NCBI RefSeq assembly: GCF_016495725.1 | Contig: NZ_CP054705.1 | Location: 2,170,001-2,234,000 of the forward strand | DNA from: Salicibibacter cibarius | Lineage (GTDB): Bacteria; Bacillota; Bacilli; Bacillales; Marinococcaceae | Length of the DNA stretch: 64,000 nt | Reading direction: 5' to 3' | Shown: positions 52,676 to 62,308 of the stretch, one piece after another | How positions within the stretch are numbered: position 1 is the stretch's first letter | Layout: the number at the start of each line of letters is the position of its first letter | The notes under the pieces: generated by a model | What the model saw: only the letters and a program-made list of their open reading frames with translations | Database searches by the model: none | What the model was told of the DNA's origin: nothing | Position numbers and translations under genes: made by a program

Positions 52676-54400
52676 ATGGCAGATATTCAAATTGACTTTA
52701 ATCGCGGAGCACCCCTGTACTTTCGCGACCCCGTTTCCATTATCCAAACGGAGCAGCCAAACGAGGTAGAAGCATGTATCAGTAAAGTCCAAACAGCCGT
52801 CGATGAAGGATTTTATGCCGCGGGGTATATATCATACGAAGCGGCCAAAGGTCTGAGGCCGGATTTGTCAGTCGTTAGCGGGCATAAAATGCCTCTCGTT
52901 TGGTTTGGCATTTTTGAAGAACCGAGCCTGCCACCTGATAGGATGACACAACCTTATCATCTCTCGGATTGGGCGTTTTCGACGAGCGCGCCGGATTACA
53001 AAAATAACGTCGAGGCCATTCGCCGGGCCATTGCAAGAGGAGAAACCTATCAAGTGAATTATACGATGCGCATGGAAGCTCGCTTTCAAGGACATGCTCG
53101 CACCTTGTATGAACATTTAAAGCCATCCCAACAAGGGATTTACAGTGCTTTTTTGAACATAGGGCAACAACAAATCCTTTCGGTGTCTCCGGAGCTCTTT
53201 TTTGAAAAAAAGGGAAATCACTTGCGAACGAAGCCAATGAAAGGCACAATCGCCCGCGGCACTACGAAACAAGAAGACGAGCGCCTATATAACGAACTGC
53301 GGCATTCAAAAAAAGATCAGGCGGAAAACGTCATGATCGTCGACCTGCTCCGAAATGACTTGGGGCTAATTGCCGAGACGGGCAGTGTCCATACGACAGA
53401 CCTTTTTGCCATCGAAGCGTATCCGACCGTTTGGCAAATGACGTCAACGATTGACGCTGAGCTAAAGCGAGGGATTGACTTCGTTGAAATATTTCGTGCC
53501 CTCTTTCCGTGCGGCTCCATAACAGGCGCACCGAAAAAAGAGACGATGAAAAAAATTGCGGCGTTGGAGTTCGATTCCCGTGACGCCTATTGTGGGGCAA
53601 TCGGCTATATAACCCCAACAGGGGACAGTGTGTTCAACGTTGCCATCCGTACCGCCGTCGTTGATTCTGCGAAAAAAACGATCACTTATGGCACAGGCGG
53701 TGGTGTTACGTGGGACTCAAGTCCGCAAGGAGAGTACGAAGAGGCTGTTCTGAAAAGTAAAATCATGACCGACATGAGGACTGATTTTTCTTTACTGGAA
53801 AGTTTGCGTTTGGAAGATGGGCATTATCCGTTTTTAGCGCGGCATTGTCAACGCATGCAAACGTCTGCGGATGTTTTTCACTGGTCATTTTCCGTGGAAA
53901 AAATGCGTGATGTTCTGCTTTCATTTGCCCGCGAACACCCGAACGGGGCTTATAAGGTTCGTTTGCTTTATCATCCGGAGCGAGGGTTTTCTATCGAAGG
54001 AGCCGAGATTCAAGGAATGAGTGAACCGGTCGTCGTTGAGTTAGCCCCGGCGGCGATTGCCACGAACGATCCGTTTTCCTTTCACAAAACGACGGCCAGA
54101 GACGTGTTCAATGCGCTTCATTCCCGGGCATCAGGTAATGCCTTTGATATTTTGCTCTATAATGATAACGATGAGCTTTTAGAGTTCACGATCGGCAATC
54201 TTGTGCTTGACATCGATGGAGCGTATGTGACTCCGCCTGTATCCTTCGGTTTGTTGCCGGGTGTCTATCGACAGTATCTTTTCGAGCAAGGCGTCGTCAA
54301 AGAGCAAATGCTTTCGATTGCTGATTTGGAAAAAGCTAATCGCGTTTGGCTAATTAACAGTGTACGCGGATGGGTTGAAGTTTCGTTAAAAAGTTTGTGA
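52676..54400 (+). CDS. pabB: Fused aminodeoxychorismate synthase component I and aminotransferase-class-IV (PabB-PabC-like)
   Basis: The 574-residue protein serves folate synthesis. Residues about 100-365 are a chorismate-binding domain (RAIARGETYQVNYTMRMEAR, KPMKGTIARG, LLRNDLGLIAETGSV, FPCGSITGAPKKETM, the last with the chorismate-binding residues). From about 370 to the end it is a PLP aminotransferase-class-IV domain like 4-amino-4-deoxychorismate lyase (SFGLLPGVYRQYLFEQG, LINSVRGWVEV), so one chain carries two successive steps. No glutamine amidotransferase (PabA) is encoded next to it. AAAGGGGTAGACGGC precedes the ATG. Confidence 0.9.
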   Translation: MADIQIDFNRGAPLYFRDPVSIIQTEQPNEVEACISKVQTAVDEGFYAAGYISYEAAKGLRPDLSVVSGHKMPLVWFGIFEEPSLPPDRMTQPYHLSDWAFSTSAPDYKNNVEAIRRAIARGETYQVNYTMRMEARFQGHARTLYEHLKPSQQGIYSAFLNIGQQQILSVSPELFFEKKGNHLRTKPMKGTIARGTTKQEDERLYNELRHSKKDQAENVMIVDLLRNDLGLIAETGSVHTTDLFAIEAYPTVWQMTSTIDAELKRGIDFVEIFRALFPCGSITGAPKKETMKKIAALEFDSRDAYCGAIGYITPTGDSVFNVAIRTAVVDSAKKTITYGTGGGVTWDSSPQGEYEEAVLKSKIMTDMRTDFSLLESLRLEDGHYPFLARHCQRMQTSADVFHWSFSVEKMRDVLLSFAREHPNGAYKVRLLYHPERGFSIEGAEIQGMSEPVVVELAPAAIATNDPFSFHKTTARDVFNALHSRASGNAFDILLYNDNDELLEFTIGNLVLDIDGAYVTPPVSFGLLPGVYRQYLFEQGVVKEQMLSIADLEKANRVWLINSVRGWVEVSLKSL

Positions 54401-54460
54401 GCCCGCGATAATACAAACGTGAGTTCTTGTGTGCTATACTTAAAAAGAAGGAGGGAGATC

Positions 54461-56734
54461 ATGAGACAAAAAGAAGACCTCCAAAGCTTAATCGCGACAC
54501 TTAAAGAAGATGAACATATCGCCCATTGGCATGAACAACCGGAAAAAGAAGCCAAATACGCGGCGTTTCCTTCCACGTTAAACGAAACGTTGGCCCATAC
54601 ACTCGGCAAACGGGGGATTGAGTCACTATATACCCATCAACGTTCGGCCTATGATGAAGTGGAGGCTGGGGAGAATATCGTGACGGTGACCCCGACCGCT
54701 TCCGGGAAAACGCTTTGTTACAACTTGCCCGTGCTTAACGCGATCACAGGGGATCCCGAGGCACGTGCCATTTATTTATTTCCGACCAAAGCGCTTGCCC
54801 AGGACCAGAAAAGCGAAATGGCGGAGTGGATTGAAGCGGCCGACCTGGATGTTAAGAGCTATACGTACGACGGAGATACGGCGCCGGCCATCAGGCAAAA
54901 AATTCGCCATGCCGGCCATATCGTCATGACAAATCCTGATATGCTGCACACCTCGATTTTGCCCCATCACACGAAATGGGTGTCTTTGTTTGAAAAGCTG
55001 CGCTTTATCGTCATCGATGAGCTGCACACCTATAGGGGTGTATTCGGGAGTCACGTCGCGAACGTCATCCGCCGTCTCTTGCGGCTTGCAAATTATTATG
55101 GAAGCAATCCACAATTTATCGCGACCTCGGCAACGATCCGCAACCCGCGAGAACTGGCCGAAACGTTAACCGGGCGCTCCTTTTCCCTTATTGACAACAA
55201 CGGAGCTCCGCAGGGGAAAAAACATCTCGCTTTATACAATCCGCCGGTCGTCAATCAATCGTTAAATGTACGCCGCAACGCCTCCAAAGAAGTACGTACA
55301 CTCGCTAAAAAGTTTCTTGAAGCGGATGCCCAAATCATCGTATTCGTCCGCAGTCGTGTGCGTGTAGAGGTGATCTATAGCGACCTGCAAACGTTAATCA
55401 AGGATGATTACGGCCCTGCCTCCATTCGCGCGTACCGCGGCGGTTACCTCCCGAACGAACGACGCGCCATCGAACGCGGCTTGCGGGAGGGAGAGATTCG
55501 TGGGGTTGTCAGCACGAATGCGCTTGAATTGGGGATGGACATCGGACAACTCCAAGTATGCCTACTGACAGGGTATCCGGGCTCAGTCTCCAGCCTTTGG
55601 CAACAAGCAGGCCGTGCCGGACGCCGTCAGGAAGAATCCCTCGTCATTATGGTCGCGGGCTCAACGCCGATCGATCAATACGTTATGCAGCACCCGGACT
55701 ATATTTTGTCATCGCCCGTGGAAGAGGCGAGAATCGAACCGAACAACTTGATTATTTTAATCGATCACTTGAAATGCGCCGCTTATGAATTGCCATTTAA
55801 GGTAGGTGACACGTTTGGCGGCATCGACATCAGCGATATGATGAACTATCTTGCCGAGGAGCGTGTCGTCCACAAACGCAAAGATTCCTGGTACTGGATG
55901 AGCCAAGCTTTCCCGGCCCACAATGTGAGCCTGCGCTCCGCTTCCCAAGAAAATATCGTCATTATTGACACAACAATGACGGGAAGCGCAAAGGTCATCG
56001 GCGAAATGGATCGGTTCAGTGCCATGACGTTGCTCCATGAAGAGGCGATTTATCTTCACCAAGGGCAGCAATACCAAGTAGAAGAGCTCGACTGGGACGA
56101 AAAAAAGGCATACGTCCGACTCGTCGAGGTCGAATATTTTACCGACGCGAGCCTGAATGTGAAATTAACCGTCATTGAAAAAGACGAAAGCAAACACCGT
56201 GACCATCATCACGTCGCGTTTGGCGATGTGGCAGTGACGATTATGCCTTCCATTTTTAAAAAAATAAAACTATCGACGTATGAAAATATCGGTTCAGGGC
56301 CGATTCATCTTCCGCAGGAAGAAATCCATACCGCGGGCACATGGATGGACTTTGACGAAACATGGTTGCAAAGATTTGGCGAGCAACGTTTCGAACTTAT
56401 GCTTGTGTCTTTTTCCCAAGTGGTTCATCACCTGGGCGCAGTGCTTACGATGAGCGACAAGAGTGATCTCCATGTGGCGGTACAAATCAAAGCCGATCAT
56501 TCTCAAATGCCGGCGATTTTCATTTATGACCATTATCCGGGCGGCATTGGCCTTGCTTCCCAGTTGTATAAGCGCGTGGACGAGCTGATTGAACGAAGTG
56601 CCAAATTGATTCACGACTGCCCTTGCAGCGACGGTTGCCCGGTCTGTATCGGCACGAGTGAGCAAGAAGGGCTGAAAAACGATGTCCAACAATGGTTATC
56701 ATCATTATTGGAAAAACAAGCGAGGAACGTGTAG
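54461..56734 (+). CDS. mrfA: DEAD/DEAH-box helicase MrfA (YprA)
   Basis: MrfA is a helicase that with MrfB repairs mitomycin-type DNA adducts in Bacillus subtilis. The 757 residues contain Walker A TPTASGKTLC (about 80-88), DELH in VIDELHTYRGVFGSH (about 186), helicase C motifs (STNALELGMDIGQL, QQAGRAGRRQE) and a C-terminal DUF1998-type domain with the four-cysteine group CPCSDGCPVC (about 720-729). I chose ATG 54461 because AAGGAGGGAG precedes it. The mrfB start is 3 bp after its stop. The arrangement matches yprA-yprB. Confidence 0.93.
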   Translation: MRQKEDLQSLIATLKEDEHIAHWHEQPEKEAKYAAFPSTLNETLAHTLGKRGIESLYTHQRSAYDEVEAGENIVTVTPTASGKTLCYNLPVLNAITGDPEARAIYLFPTKALAQDQKSEMAEWIEAADLDVKSYTYDGDTAPAIRQKIRHAGHIVMTNPDMLHTSILPHHTKWVSLFEKLRFIVIDELHTYRGVFGSHVANVIRRLLRLANYYGSNPQFIATSATIRNPRELAETLTGRSFSLIDNNGAPQGKKHLALYNPPVVNQSLNVRRNASKEVRTLAKKFLEADAQIIVFVRSRVRVEVIYSDLQTLIKDDYGPASIRAYRGGYLPNERRAIERGLREGEIRGVVSTNALELGMDIGQLQVCLLTGYPGSVSSLWQQAGRAGRRQEESLVIMVAGSTPIDQYVMQHPDYILSSPVEEARIEPNNLIILIDHLKCAAYELPFKVGDTFGGIDISDMMNYLAEERVVHKRKDSWYWMSQAFPAHNVSLRSASQENIVIIDTTMTGSAKVIGEMDRFSAMTLLHEEAIYLHQGQQYQVEELDWDEKKAYVRLVEVEYFTDASLNVKLTVIEKDESKHRDHHHVAFGDVAVTIMPSIFKKIKLSTYENIGSGPIHLPQEEIHTAGTWMDFDETWLQRFGEQRFELMLVSFSQVVHHLGAVLTMSDKSDLHVAVQIKADHSQMPAIFIYDHYPGGIGLASQLYKRVDELIERSAKLIHDCPCSDGCPVCIGTSEQEGLKNDVQQWLSSLLEKQARNV

Positions 56735-56737
56735 GTT

Positions 56738-57967
56738 ATGGATGTTCAAAAAAAATTGCAACGGCTTAAACCGCATATCAATCGTTCCCAACCAGCTGAA
56801 ACCGTCCCGGAGGAGCAAGATGTGCCTACACAAAAATGGCATGATTTTCAATGTGATGTTTTACCTTTTGAAGATGGCTACGCAGTTCGGCGGCGTAGGC
56901 GCTACCCACTTTCCCACGTGCATGGCATTCACCCTTTCAAAAAACTGCAAAAGGCAATTGCCGCCTGGAAAGAAGCCGGCATTGAAGGTCATCCGCTCGC
57001 TCCCGGGAAAGACATTGAAGCAGAAGATCTCGTCTTTCTCGATACGGAAACGACCGGACTCAGCCACGGGGCGGGAAATATGATTTTCATGATAGGGACG
57101 GCGCAGCTGAGTGAAGAGGAGATCATCGTCGATCAATTTTTCTTGCCGGGACCGGAACATGAAATCGCGTTTTACCACCACTTTTTAATGAACAAAACGT
57201 CTCTGCATGCCCTGGTGACGTATAATGGAAAAGCGTTCGATTGGCCGCAGCTAAAAACACGGCATACGTTACTGCGTGAAGAACTCCCGTCATTGCCTGT
57301 TTTTGGGCATTTCGATCTCTTGCACGCTGCTCGGCGTTTATTTAAGCATGAATTGGCTTCGTGTCGCTTAAACATCGTGGAAGAAGCGATTCTCAGGTTT
57401 GTGAGAGATGACGATATACCGGGTTATCTAGCCCCCATGTTTTATCAGGATTTTCTTTCCGAAGGAGAACCATCTTATATTGAAGGTGTATTTCGCCATA
57501 ACGAGCATGATTTATTATCACTTATCAGCCTATATATCGAACTTTCGGAAAGGGTTCTGAATGGAGGAACATCAGCTGAAGAAACCTATGAAATTGCACG
57601 TTGGTGGCGGGATACAGGGCACTATGCATGGGCAATCGATGCATACGCCGAAGTAAACGAACAAAGCGGTTGCTATGAATATGCCCTTTACGAACGAGGG
57701 CATATTCTCAAGAAAACAAACAGGCATGCCGACAGTATTGGTTATTTTGAAAAGGTTTGGGCCATCCAAGGATACTTGGCTCCTAACGCGGCAGAGGCGC
57801 TCGCGATCTGGTATGAACATCACCAAAAAGATTACGTCCGCGCCTATTATTACAGTAAGCGCGGGCAGGAAAAATCTCAAGATCGGGATGCAAAAAACGA
57901 TGCATGGGAACATCGGCTGGGGAGGCTGCGAAGGAAATTGGGAAATAAAGCTCCATTTCCGGGGTGA
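56738..57967 (+). CDS. mrfB: Exonuclease MrfB (YprB)
   Basis: MrfB is the DnaQ-like 3'-5' exonuclease partner of MrfA. The 409 residues include the first exonuclease motif FLDTETTGLSHG (about 99-110), YNGKAFDWPQLKTRH (motif II region), and HNEHDLLSLISLY (motif III), followed by a helical TPR-like C-terminal part (about 275-409, with EIARWWRDTGHYAWAIDAYA). The start follows the mrfA stop by 3 bp with GAGGAACG upstream, so the two form an operon. Confidence 0.92.
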   Translation: MDVQKKLQRLKPHINRSQPAETVPEEQDVPTQKWHDFQCDVLPFEDGYAVRRRRRYPLSHVHGIHPFKKLQKAIAAWKEAGIEGHPLAPGKDIEAEDLVFLDTETTGLSHGAGNMIFMIGTAQLSEEEIIVDQFFLPGPEHEIAFYHHFLMNKTSLHALVTYNGKAFDWPQLKTRHTLLREELPSLPVFGHFDLLHAARRLFKHELASCRLNIVEEAILRFVRDDDIPGYLAPMFYQDFLSEGEPSYIEGVFRHNEHDLLSLISLYIELSERVLNGGTSAEETYEIARWWRDTGHYAWAIDAYAEVNEQSGCYEYALYERGHILKKTNRHADSIGYFEKVWAIQGYLAPNAAEALAIWYEHHQKDYVRAYYYSKRGQEKSQDRDAKNDAWEHRLGRLRRKLGNKAPFPG

Positions 57968-58114
57968 TTATTTCCCGGGGAAGCGCAAGATTCGCTAAAA
58001 TAATGGTTTTGTATGTAAAATCATCGCGGCTGCTGTCAATGTATTGGAGATTTTCCGATGAAAGTGCCCACAAAAAAATAGGTACTTGCATTATTCCTCC
58101 AACTACCTATTCCT

Positions 58115-58123
58115 CATAAGTTA
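58115..58123 (+). promoter_or_regulatory. Sigma-K-like -10 element for the coat gene
   Basis: CATAAGTTA fits the known sigma-K -10 consensus CATAnnnTA and lies about 35 bp before the coat-protein ATG. The -35 (AC) is not clearly placed. The late mother-cell timing of CotD supports it. Confidence 0.45.
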
Positions 58124-58157
58124 TTAGTAGCCCCAAAATAAAGGAGGAATTGGTGTC

Positions 58158-58484
58158 ATGGGTTATAATCATTGGAACAACAATAACAATCATTGCGGCA
58201 ATAACCATGCGCAAATGCAACCGATGCAGCATTGCCCGCAAAAACCGGTTGTTTTGCCTGCCGTTGTCCATCCGCCGAAATGCAATGTCACACACAGTAT
58301 GCAGGAATATGTTGTCCCTGAAGTGCATCCATCGCACACGACGCATGTTCACAATGACGTCTACAAACATGTACACAGTTATCCGCACAGCCAGGATCAA
58401 GTCGCCGGTGCACAGTCAGAGCATTATCATTGCCCGCCGGAGCAGCAACACGGGCACGGGAAGCATTGTAATCGTCCTTGGTAG
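58158..58484 (+). CDS. cotD: Spore coat protein CotD
   Basis: CotD is an inner-coat protein of the endospore. The 108 residues are rich in His, Pro and Asn and carry the family core HPPKCNVTHSMQEYVVPEVH followed by PSHTTHVHNDVYKHVHSYPH. The ATG is preceded by AAAGGAGGAATTGGTGTC, a strong ribosome site. Its place between mrfAB and gpsB-rnpB matches Bacillus subtilis. Its presence says that the organism forms endospores. About 190 bp upstream hold no other gene. Confidence 0.92.
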   Translation: MGYNHWNNNNNHCGNNHAQMQPMQHCPQKPVVLPAVVHPPKCNVTHSMQEYVVPEVHPSHTTHVHNDVYKHVHSYPHSQDQVAGAQSEHYHCPPEQQHGHGKHCNRPW

Positions 58485-58650
58485 TTCGTCGGCCAGCCTT
58501 GATATGACAACTGCCTTTCCATTCCCCCATATCCCCGGCAGACAGATTTTCTGTCGGGATTTATGCATGTCATCAGCAGCAAATTGACATTTCCCGCGTC
58601 TTCTGAAAAAATAAAGATAAGTTTAAGAATACTAGCGCGGGGTGTGTACG

Positions 58651-59010
58651 ATGCCAGCAAATGTTCAATTAGAAGCAAAAGAGATCCTTGAAAAAGAATT
58701 TAAGACGAGTATGAAAGGCTATAACAAAGAAGAAGTTGATCAATTTTTAGATACGATTATCCAAGACTATGAGCGATTCCGGGAGCAGGTCGACAAGTTG
58801 GAGAAGGAAGTAGGACAATTGCGCAAAATGCAATCATCAGGCCTTTCCCAACGCTCCCAACGTTCGCAAGCGGAGCCGGTGGAAGAAGCCACGGCAACGA
58901 GTCGGGCACCGGCTGCGGATGCATCAGCGGCCGGGTCAAGCAACTATGATATATTAAAGCGTATTTCCAATCTGGAAAAAGAAGTGTTCGGAAAGAAATT
59001 ATCTGAATGA
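58651..59010 (+). CDS. gpsB: Cell-division regulator GpsB
   Basis: GpsB shuttles penicillin-binding protein PBP1 between septum and side wall. The 119 residues have the DivIVA-like N-terminal domain (LEAKEILEKEFKTSMKGYNK, EEVDQFLDTIIQDYERF) with a coiled coil to about 65, a Gln/Ser/Ala-rich linker, and a C-terminal helix NYDILKRISNLEKEVFGKKL that forms the trimer. I chose ATG 58651 with GGGGTGTG upstream. The stop overlaps the next gene by 4 bp. Position beside rnpB is the Bacillus order. Confidence 0.93.
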   Translation: MPANVQLEAKEILEKEFKTSMKGYNKEEVDQFLDTIIQDYERFREQVDKLEKEVGQLRKMQSSGLSQRSQRSQAEPVEEATATSRAPAADASAAGSSNYDILKRISNLEKEVFGKKLSE

Positions 59011-59411
59011 CGACCGCCCAAGTGGTTCATGTCTATGTCGATGCAGCGTGTAACGGGGACCCCGGTGCATGCGGATACGGCCTTTTTATGAAGCATCCAA
59101 GCGGGCAAGTGGAAAGAAAGATGGAAGTTTCACAGTTAACGCATATCCACGAAGTGGAATTTGCGGCTCTTTTTGAAGGGTTGAAATGGGCGAGACGTTT
59201 TGGCTATCATCAAGGTCGATTTTTCACGGACTCTCAACTCGTTTTTGATGCAGTGAATCAGGGAGCGGTGAAACGTGCCCGTTACAAGTCCTTTCTAGAC
59301 GAAATTTTGCTCGTAAGCGCTGACTTTTCCCTGTTTATCGTGGATTGGATCCCCACGCGTGCAAACAAAGAAGCTGATCGCTTGGCGAAAAAGGCTTGTT
59401 TTCATTCATGA
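59007..59411 (+). CDS. RNase HI-like protein (YpeP family)
   Basis: The 134-residue protein has the RNase H fold residues: Asp in VYVDAACNGDPGACGYG (about 12), Glu in HEVEFAALFEGL (about 52), Asp in FFTDSQLVF (about 73) and Asp in RANKEADRLAKKA. These suit hydrolysis of the RNA strand of RNA-DNA hybrids, though many such proteins are uncharacterised. It lacks a hybrid-binding domain. ATG 59007 overlaps the gpsB stop (ATGA), so the two are coupled; in B. subtilis such a gene is not placed here as far as I recall. Confidence 0.85.
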   Translation: MTTAQVVHVYVDAACNGDPGACGYGLFMKHPSGQVERKMEVSQLTHIHEVEFAALFEGLKWARRFGYHQGRFFTDSQLVFDAVNQGAVKRARYKSFLDEILLVSADFSLFIVDWIPTRANKEADRLAKKACFHS

Positions 59412-59413
59412 TG

Positions 59414-59442
59414 TTGCATAAAATGGGAAAGCGCGTTATAAT
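59414..59442 (+). promoter_or_regulatory. Promoter of the RNase P RNA gene
   Basis: TTGCAT (59414-59419) and a perfect TATAAT (59437-59442) are 17 bp apart; transcription would start at about 59449. It begins within three bases of the RNase H-like stop. Confidence 0.85.
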
Positions 59443-59448
59443 ACAGCT

Positions 59449-59860
59449 TGGTACACGCTGAAAATGTTCGGGCAATCGCTCTGTTCATGCAGGACAGAGA
59501 GGAAAGTCCATGCTCGCACAACCTTAAAGGGTTGTAACGATCGTGCCTGACGAAACCATAAGTCAGGGCAGCCCGGATATCCGGGCTGACGGCGCAAGGA
59601 ACACCTACGTTCTTTTTGAAGAATACGGTTATCCTTCTGAAAGTGCCACAGTGACGAAGTCTTCGTGGAAACGCGAAGAGTGGAACGCGGTAAACCCCGC
59701 GAGCGAGTAACCCAAAAATATGGTAGGGGCACTCTCCCCGTTGGAAACGACAGGGAGAGGCGATTGGTTCGCAGATAGATGATTGCCATCGCCATGCAAG
59801 GTGAACAGCCGTAGCACGGCGATACAGAACATGGCTTACAGAACGTTTTCAGCCTCTGGG
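59449..59860 (+). ncRNA. rnpB: RNase P RNA, Bacillus type B
   Basis: This RNA is the catalytic part of RNase P, which trims the 5' end of tRNA precursors. The P1 stem forms from GCTGAAAATGTTC (59457-59469) and GAACGTTTTCAGC (59841-59853). Conserved elements are visible: GAGGAAAGTCCATGCTCGCAC, the AACCCCGCGAGCGAGTAACC-like region and a final ACAGAAC near the 3' end. The B-type form is the one used by Bacilli. It has its own promoter and terminator. Confidence 0.95.
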
Positions 59861-59863
59861 AGG

Positions 59864-59886
59864 ACCCCGTATACGGGGTTTTTTTC
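59864..59886 (+). terminator. Terminator of rnpB
   Basis: ACCCCGTATACGGGGT is a perfect stem followed by seven T. Confidence 0.93.
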
Positions 59887-59915
59887 ATACTTACGGACAG
59901 GAAAGGACCCAATTC

Positions 59916-61043
59916 ATGGGAACATATACATACATTGCAACGGCAACGATGGGGCTTGAGAGCCTCGTTGCCAAAGAAGTGCAAAAACTCGGATACGAAA
60001 CGACGGTTGAAAACGGAAAAGTGATGTTTGAAGGGGACGAGAAAACCCTTTGTCGGGCCAACCTTTGGCTACGAACGGCCGATCGGGTGAAACTTAAAAT
60101 CGGCGGTTTCACCGCGACATCTTTTGAGGAATTGTTCGAAGGAACGAAAGCCTTGCCTTGGGAGGCGATCATCCCCGTTTACGGCACGTTCCCCGTTGTT
60201 GGACGCTCCGTAAAATCCCAGCTGTATAGCGTCCCCGATTGCCAACGGATTGTAAAAAAAGCGGTCGTGGAGCGTTTGAAACAAACGTATAACCAATCGT
60301 GGTTCAATGAGGATGGACCTCTTTTTAAAATTGAAGTCGCACTGTTAAAAGATGAAGTCACGCTTACGATTGACACGACAGGAGACGGGCTGCATAAGCG
60401 GGGGTATCGGCGTCTGCACGGCGAAGCACCGCTGAAAGAAACGTTGGCCGCTGCCATGATTCAATTAACGAATTGGCAACCCGATTCCGAGATGGCCTTC
60501 CTTGACCCGTTCTGCGGTTCCGGAACGATTCCGATTGAAGCCGCATTGATGGCCAAAAACATCGCTCCCGGCCTGCAGAGAGGCTTTCAGTCCGAACAAT
60601 GGCCGCTGATTGACGAAAAGACATGGGCGGAGGCGAGGGAAGAAGCCCGGGATCTTGCCCAGGCGTCGATGACACCCTCTATACACGGCAGCGATCGGGA
60701 TCCGGAGATGACTAGACTTGCTACCGAAAATGCAACACTCGCCGGGGTGGGCGAAATTGAATGGGGAACGAAACACGTTAAAGATCTCGGACAACTGGCG
60801 GAAAAAGGGGTTCTCGTTTGCAACCCCCCTTACGGAACGAGGATGGAAGAACGGGATAAAGTTCAAACCCTTTATGAAACCCTCGGCCGTGTGAGCGAGA
60901 AATATTTTCAAGGTTGGTCCGTCTATGTACTCACCGCAAACGAACAGTTTGAACAATTTTACGGACAAAAAGCCACAAAAAAAAGAAAGCTGTTTAACGG
61001 TAATATCAAAACCGACTATTACCAATTTTGGGCGAAGAAATAG
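59916..61043 (+). CDS. 23S rRNA methyltransferase-like protein with THUMP domain (YpsC/RlmL-like)
   Basis: The 375-residue enzyme begins with a THUMP RNA-binding domain (about 1-155) and continues with a SAM-dependent methyltransferase domain: FLDPFCGSGTIPIEAALMA (about 193-211) binds SAM, and CNPPYGTRM (about 301-309) is the target-base motif of N2-guanine or N6-adenine methylation. It corresponds to YpsC, placed right after rnpB in Bacillus, and to the N-terminal half of E. coli RlmL. The ATG follows GACAGGAAAGGACC. Confidence 0.9.
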   Translation: MGTYTYIATATMGLESLVAKEVQKLGYETTVENGKVMFEGDEKTLCRANLWLRTADRVKLKIGGFTATSFEELFEGTKALPWEAIIPVYGTFPVVGRSVKSQLYSVPDCQRIVKKAVVERLKQTYNQSWFNEDGPLFKIEVALLKDEVTLTIDTTGDGLHKRGYRRLHGEAPLKETLAAAMIQLTNWQPDSEMAFLDPFCGSGTIPIEAALMAKNIAPGLQRGFQSEQWPLIDEKTWAEAREEARDLAQASMTPSIHGSDRDPEMTRLATENATLAGVGEIEWGTKHVKDLGQLAEKGVLVCNPPYGTRMEERDKVQTLYETLGRVSEKYFQGWSVYVLTANEQFEQFYGQKATKKRKLFNGNIKTDYYQFWAKK

Positions 61044-61137
61044 TCAGTTTCGCGACAAAGGATCGAGGTTATTGTACCATTGGGCGTCGTTTTCTTTCCT
61101 CTTGAGGGACGAAATCGGGTTAGTTTGCTGCTCCCCC

Positions 61138-61755
61138 TTAAAAGTGGACATCTTTTCCGTGGCATATGGATACGATCGTTGGGTTAACGTTTTCTAGCGC
61201 TTCCCGCCCCGAACGCACAGCTTCATCCATATTTGCAGTAAAAGCAGCCATGGGTTTTGTTAACGTACCTTTCTTCGACATGAATGCATCGCCGGCAATG
61301 AAAACATCGTCTTCAACATGATAAAACGCAGTGTGCCCGGGGGAGTGTCCCGGTGTTTGATGAATGGTCAAACCCGTATCTTCCGTGAAACGATCATGAA
61401 AGGCCTCTAAATGGCCCGATCCCGAAGGCTTTTGAGGTTTCTTCCTGCCGGGATACGGCTTCTCCCCGAGCACATAAGGGATTTCCGATTCGTGCAGAGA
61501 AACGGGAACAGGTTTTTCTTTCAAAATCGCGTCCAAGGCCCCAATATGATCAGGGTGCCCATGCGTGAGCACAATCCGTTGGAGGGCGCCCTCTTTTCCA
61601 ATCTGTTTCATGATTGATCTTTTCATCATCCCAATTCCCGTATCGACAAGTACGACTCCGCCTCTAAGCTTCACGATCCAAACACTGATTTTCAGCCCGA
61701 AATTGTATTCCAATTTCACGATGTGCTTCGATAATTGTATACGTTTCATCCTCAT
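61138..61755 (-). CDS. Metallo-beta-lactamase-fold hydrolase
   Basis: The 205-residue protein carries LTHGHPDHIG (HxHxDH, about 63-70), TPGHSPGHTAFY (His), IAGDAFMS (Asp) and CHGKD (final His), which make up the di-metal site. Members hydrolyse thioesters, lactones and related esters; the substrate is unknown. Its ATG overlaps the TetR stop by 4 bp, so it is co-transcribed with its presumed regulator. It is convergent with ypsC, 94 bp away. Confidence 0.88.
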   Translation of the reverse strand: MRMKRIQLSKHIVKLEYNFGLKISVWIVKLRGGVVLVDTGIGMMKRSIMKQIGKEGALQRIVLTHGHPDHIGALDAILKEKPVPVSLHESEIPYVLGEKPYPGRKKPQKPSGSGHLEAFHDRFTEDTGLTIHQTPGHSPGHTAFYHVEDDVFIAGDAFMSKKGTLTKPMAAFTANMDEAVRSGREALENVNPTIVSICHGKDVHF

Positions 61756-62294
61756 TCCCCCCGCACTATTTTTTCGACTGCAACTTCAACAAGCGGCATC
61801 ACTCTGGCTCCAATCGTTTCAAAATCTTCCTCTGAATTTACATACGTCATGATTGTTCCGTGTAACTGAAAAAATAGAATCCGCGTGAGCAGCAACGTGT
61901 CTGCATCTTTTGTTGTTTCACTACTTAAAATGGTTCTGAGTTGTTCAAACAATTGAATGCGAATCTGATTCAGAAAATCTTCACTCTCTTCATCAACGCG
62001 CGAACCGTGAAATGTGATATAGAGTTCGTATAAATGACGATGCACGAGACCGAAGCGCACGTAATGTTTCGCCACTTCCACCAGCGACATATCCTGTTTA
62101 AGTTCATGAAGCAACTGTTCCAATGGCGGCGCAGCCAGGGAAACAAGGAGCTGCCATTTCGTTTTGTAGTACACATAGATGCTCGTATGCGAAGTATCCG
62201 CTTCCTTGGCGATCTCACGAACCGAAACATTTTCATAGCCTTTCGTTGTAAATAACTTCTCAGCCGCGATCAAAATTCTCTTTTTTGCAGACAT
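61752..62294 (-). CDS. TetR-family transcriptional regulator
   Basis: The 180-residue repressor has a TetR helix-turn-helix (KRILIAAEKLFTTKGYENVS then VREIAKEADTSHTSIYVYYK, about 5-50) and a helical ligand-binding domain. The ATG is preceded by GGAGGTGGG, and the downstream hydrolase gene is coupled by overlap. The doubled palindrome just upstream of the ribosome site is a good candidate for autoregulation of the two-gene operon. The ligand is unknown; the hydrolase may act on it or its source. Confidence 0.92.
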   Translation of the reverse strand: MSAKKRILIAAEKLFTTKGYENVSVREIAKEADTSHTSIYVYYKTKWQLLVSLAAPPLEQLLHELKQDMSLVEVAKHYVRFGLVHRHLYELYITFHGSRVDEESEDFLNQIRIQLFEQLRTILSSETTKDADTLLLTRILFFQLHGTIMTYVNSEEDFETIGARVMPLVEVAVEKIVRGE

Positions 62295-62308
62295 GTATTC
62301 CCACCTCC

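Noticed and set aside
58490-58560. Hairpin after cotD (GACAG/CTGTC) considered as a terminator
   Set aside because: The stem is short and the T tract is poor, so I do not list it as a terminator.
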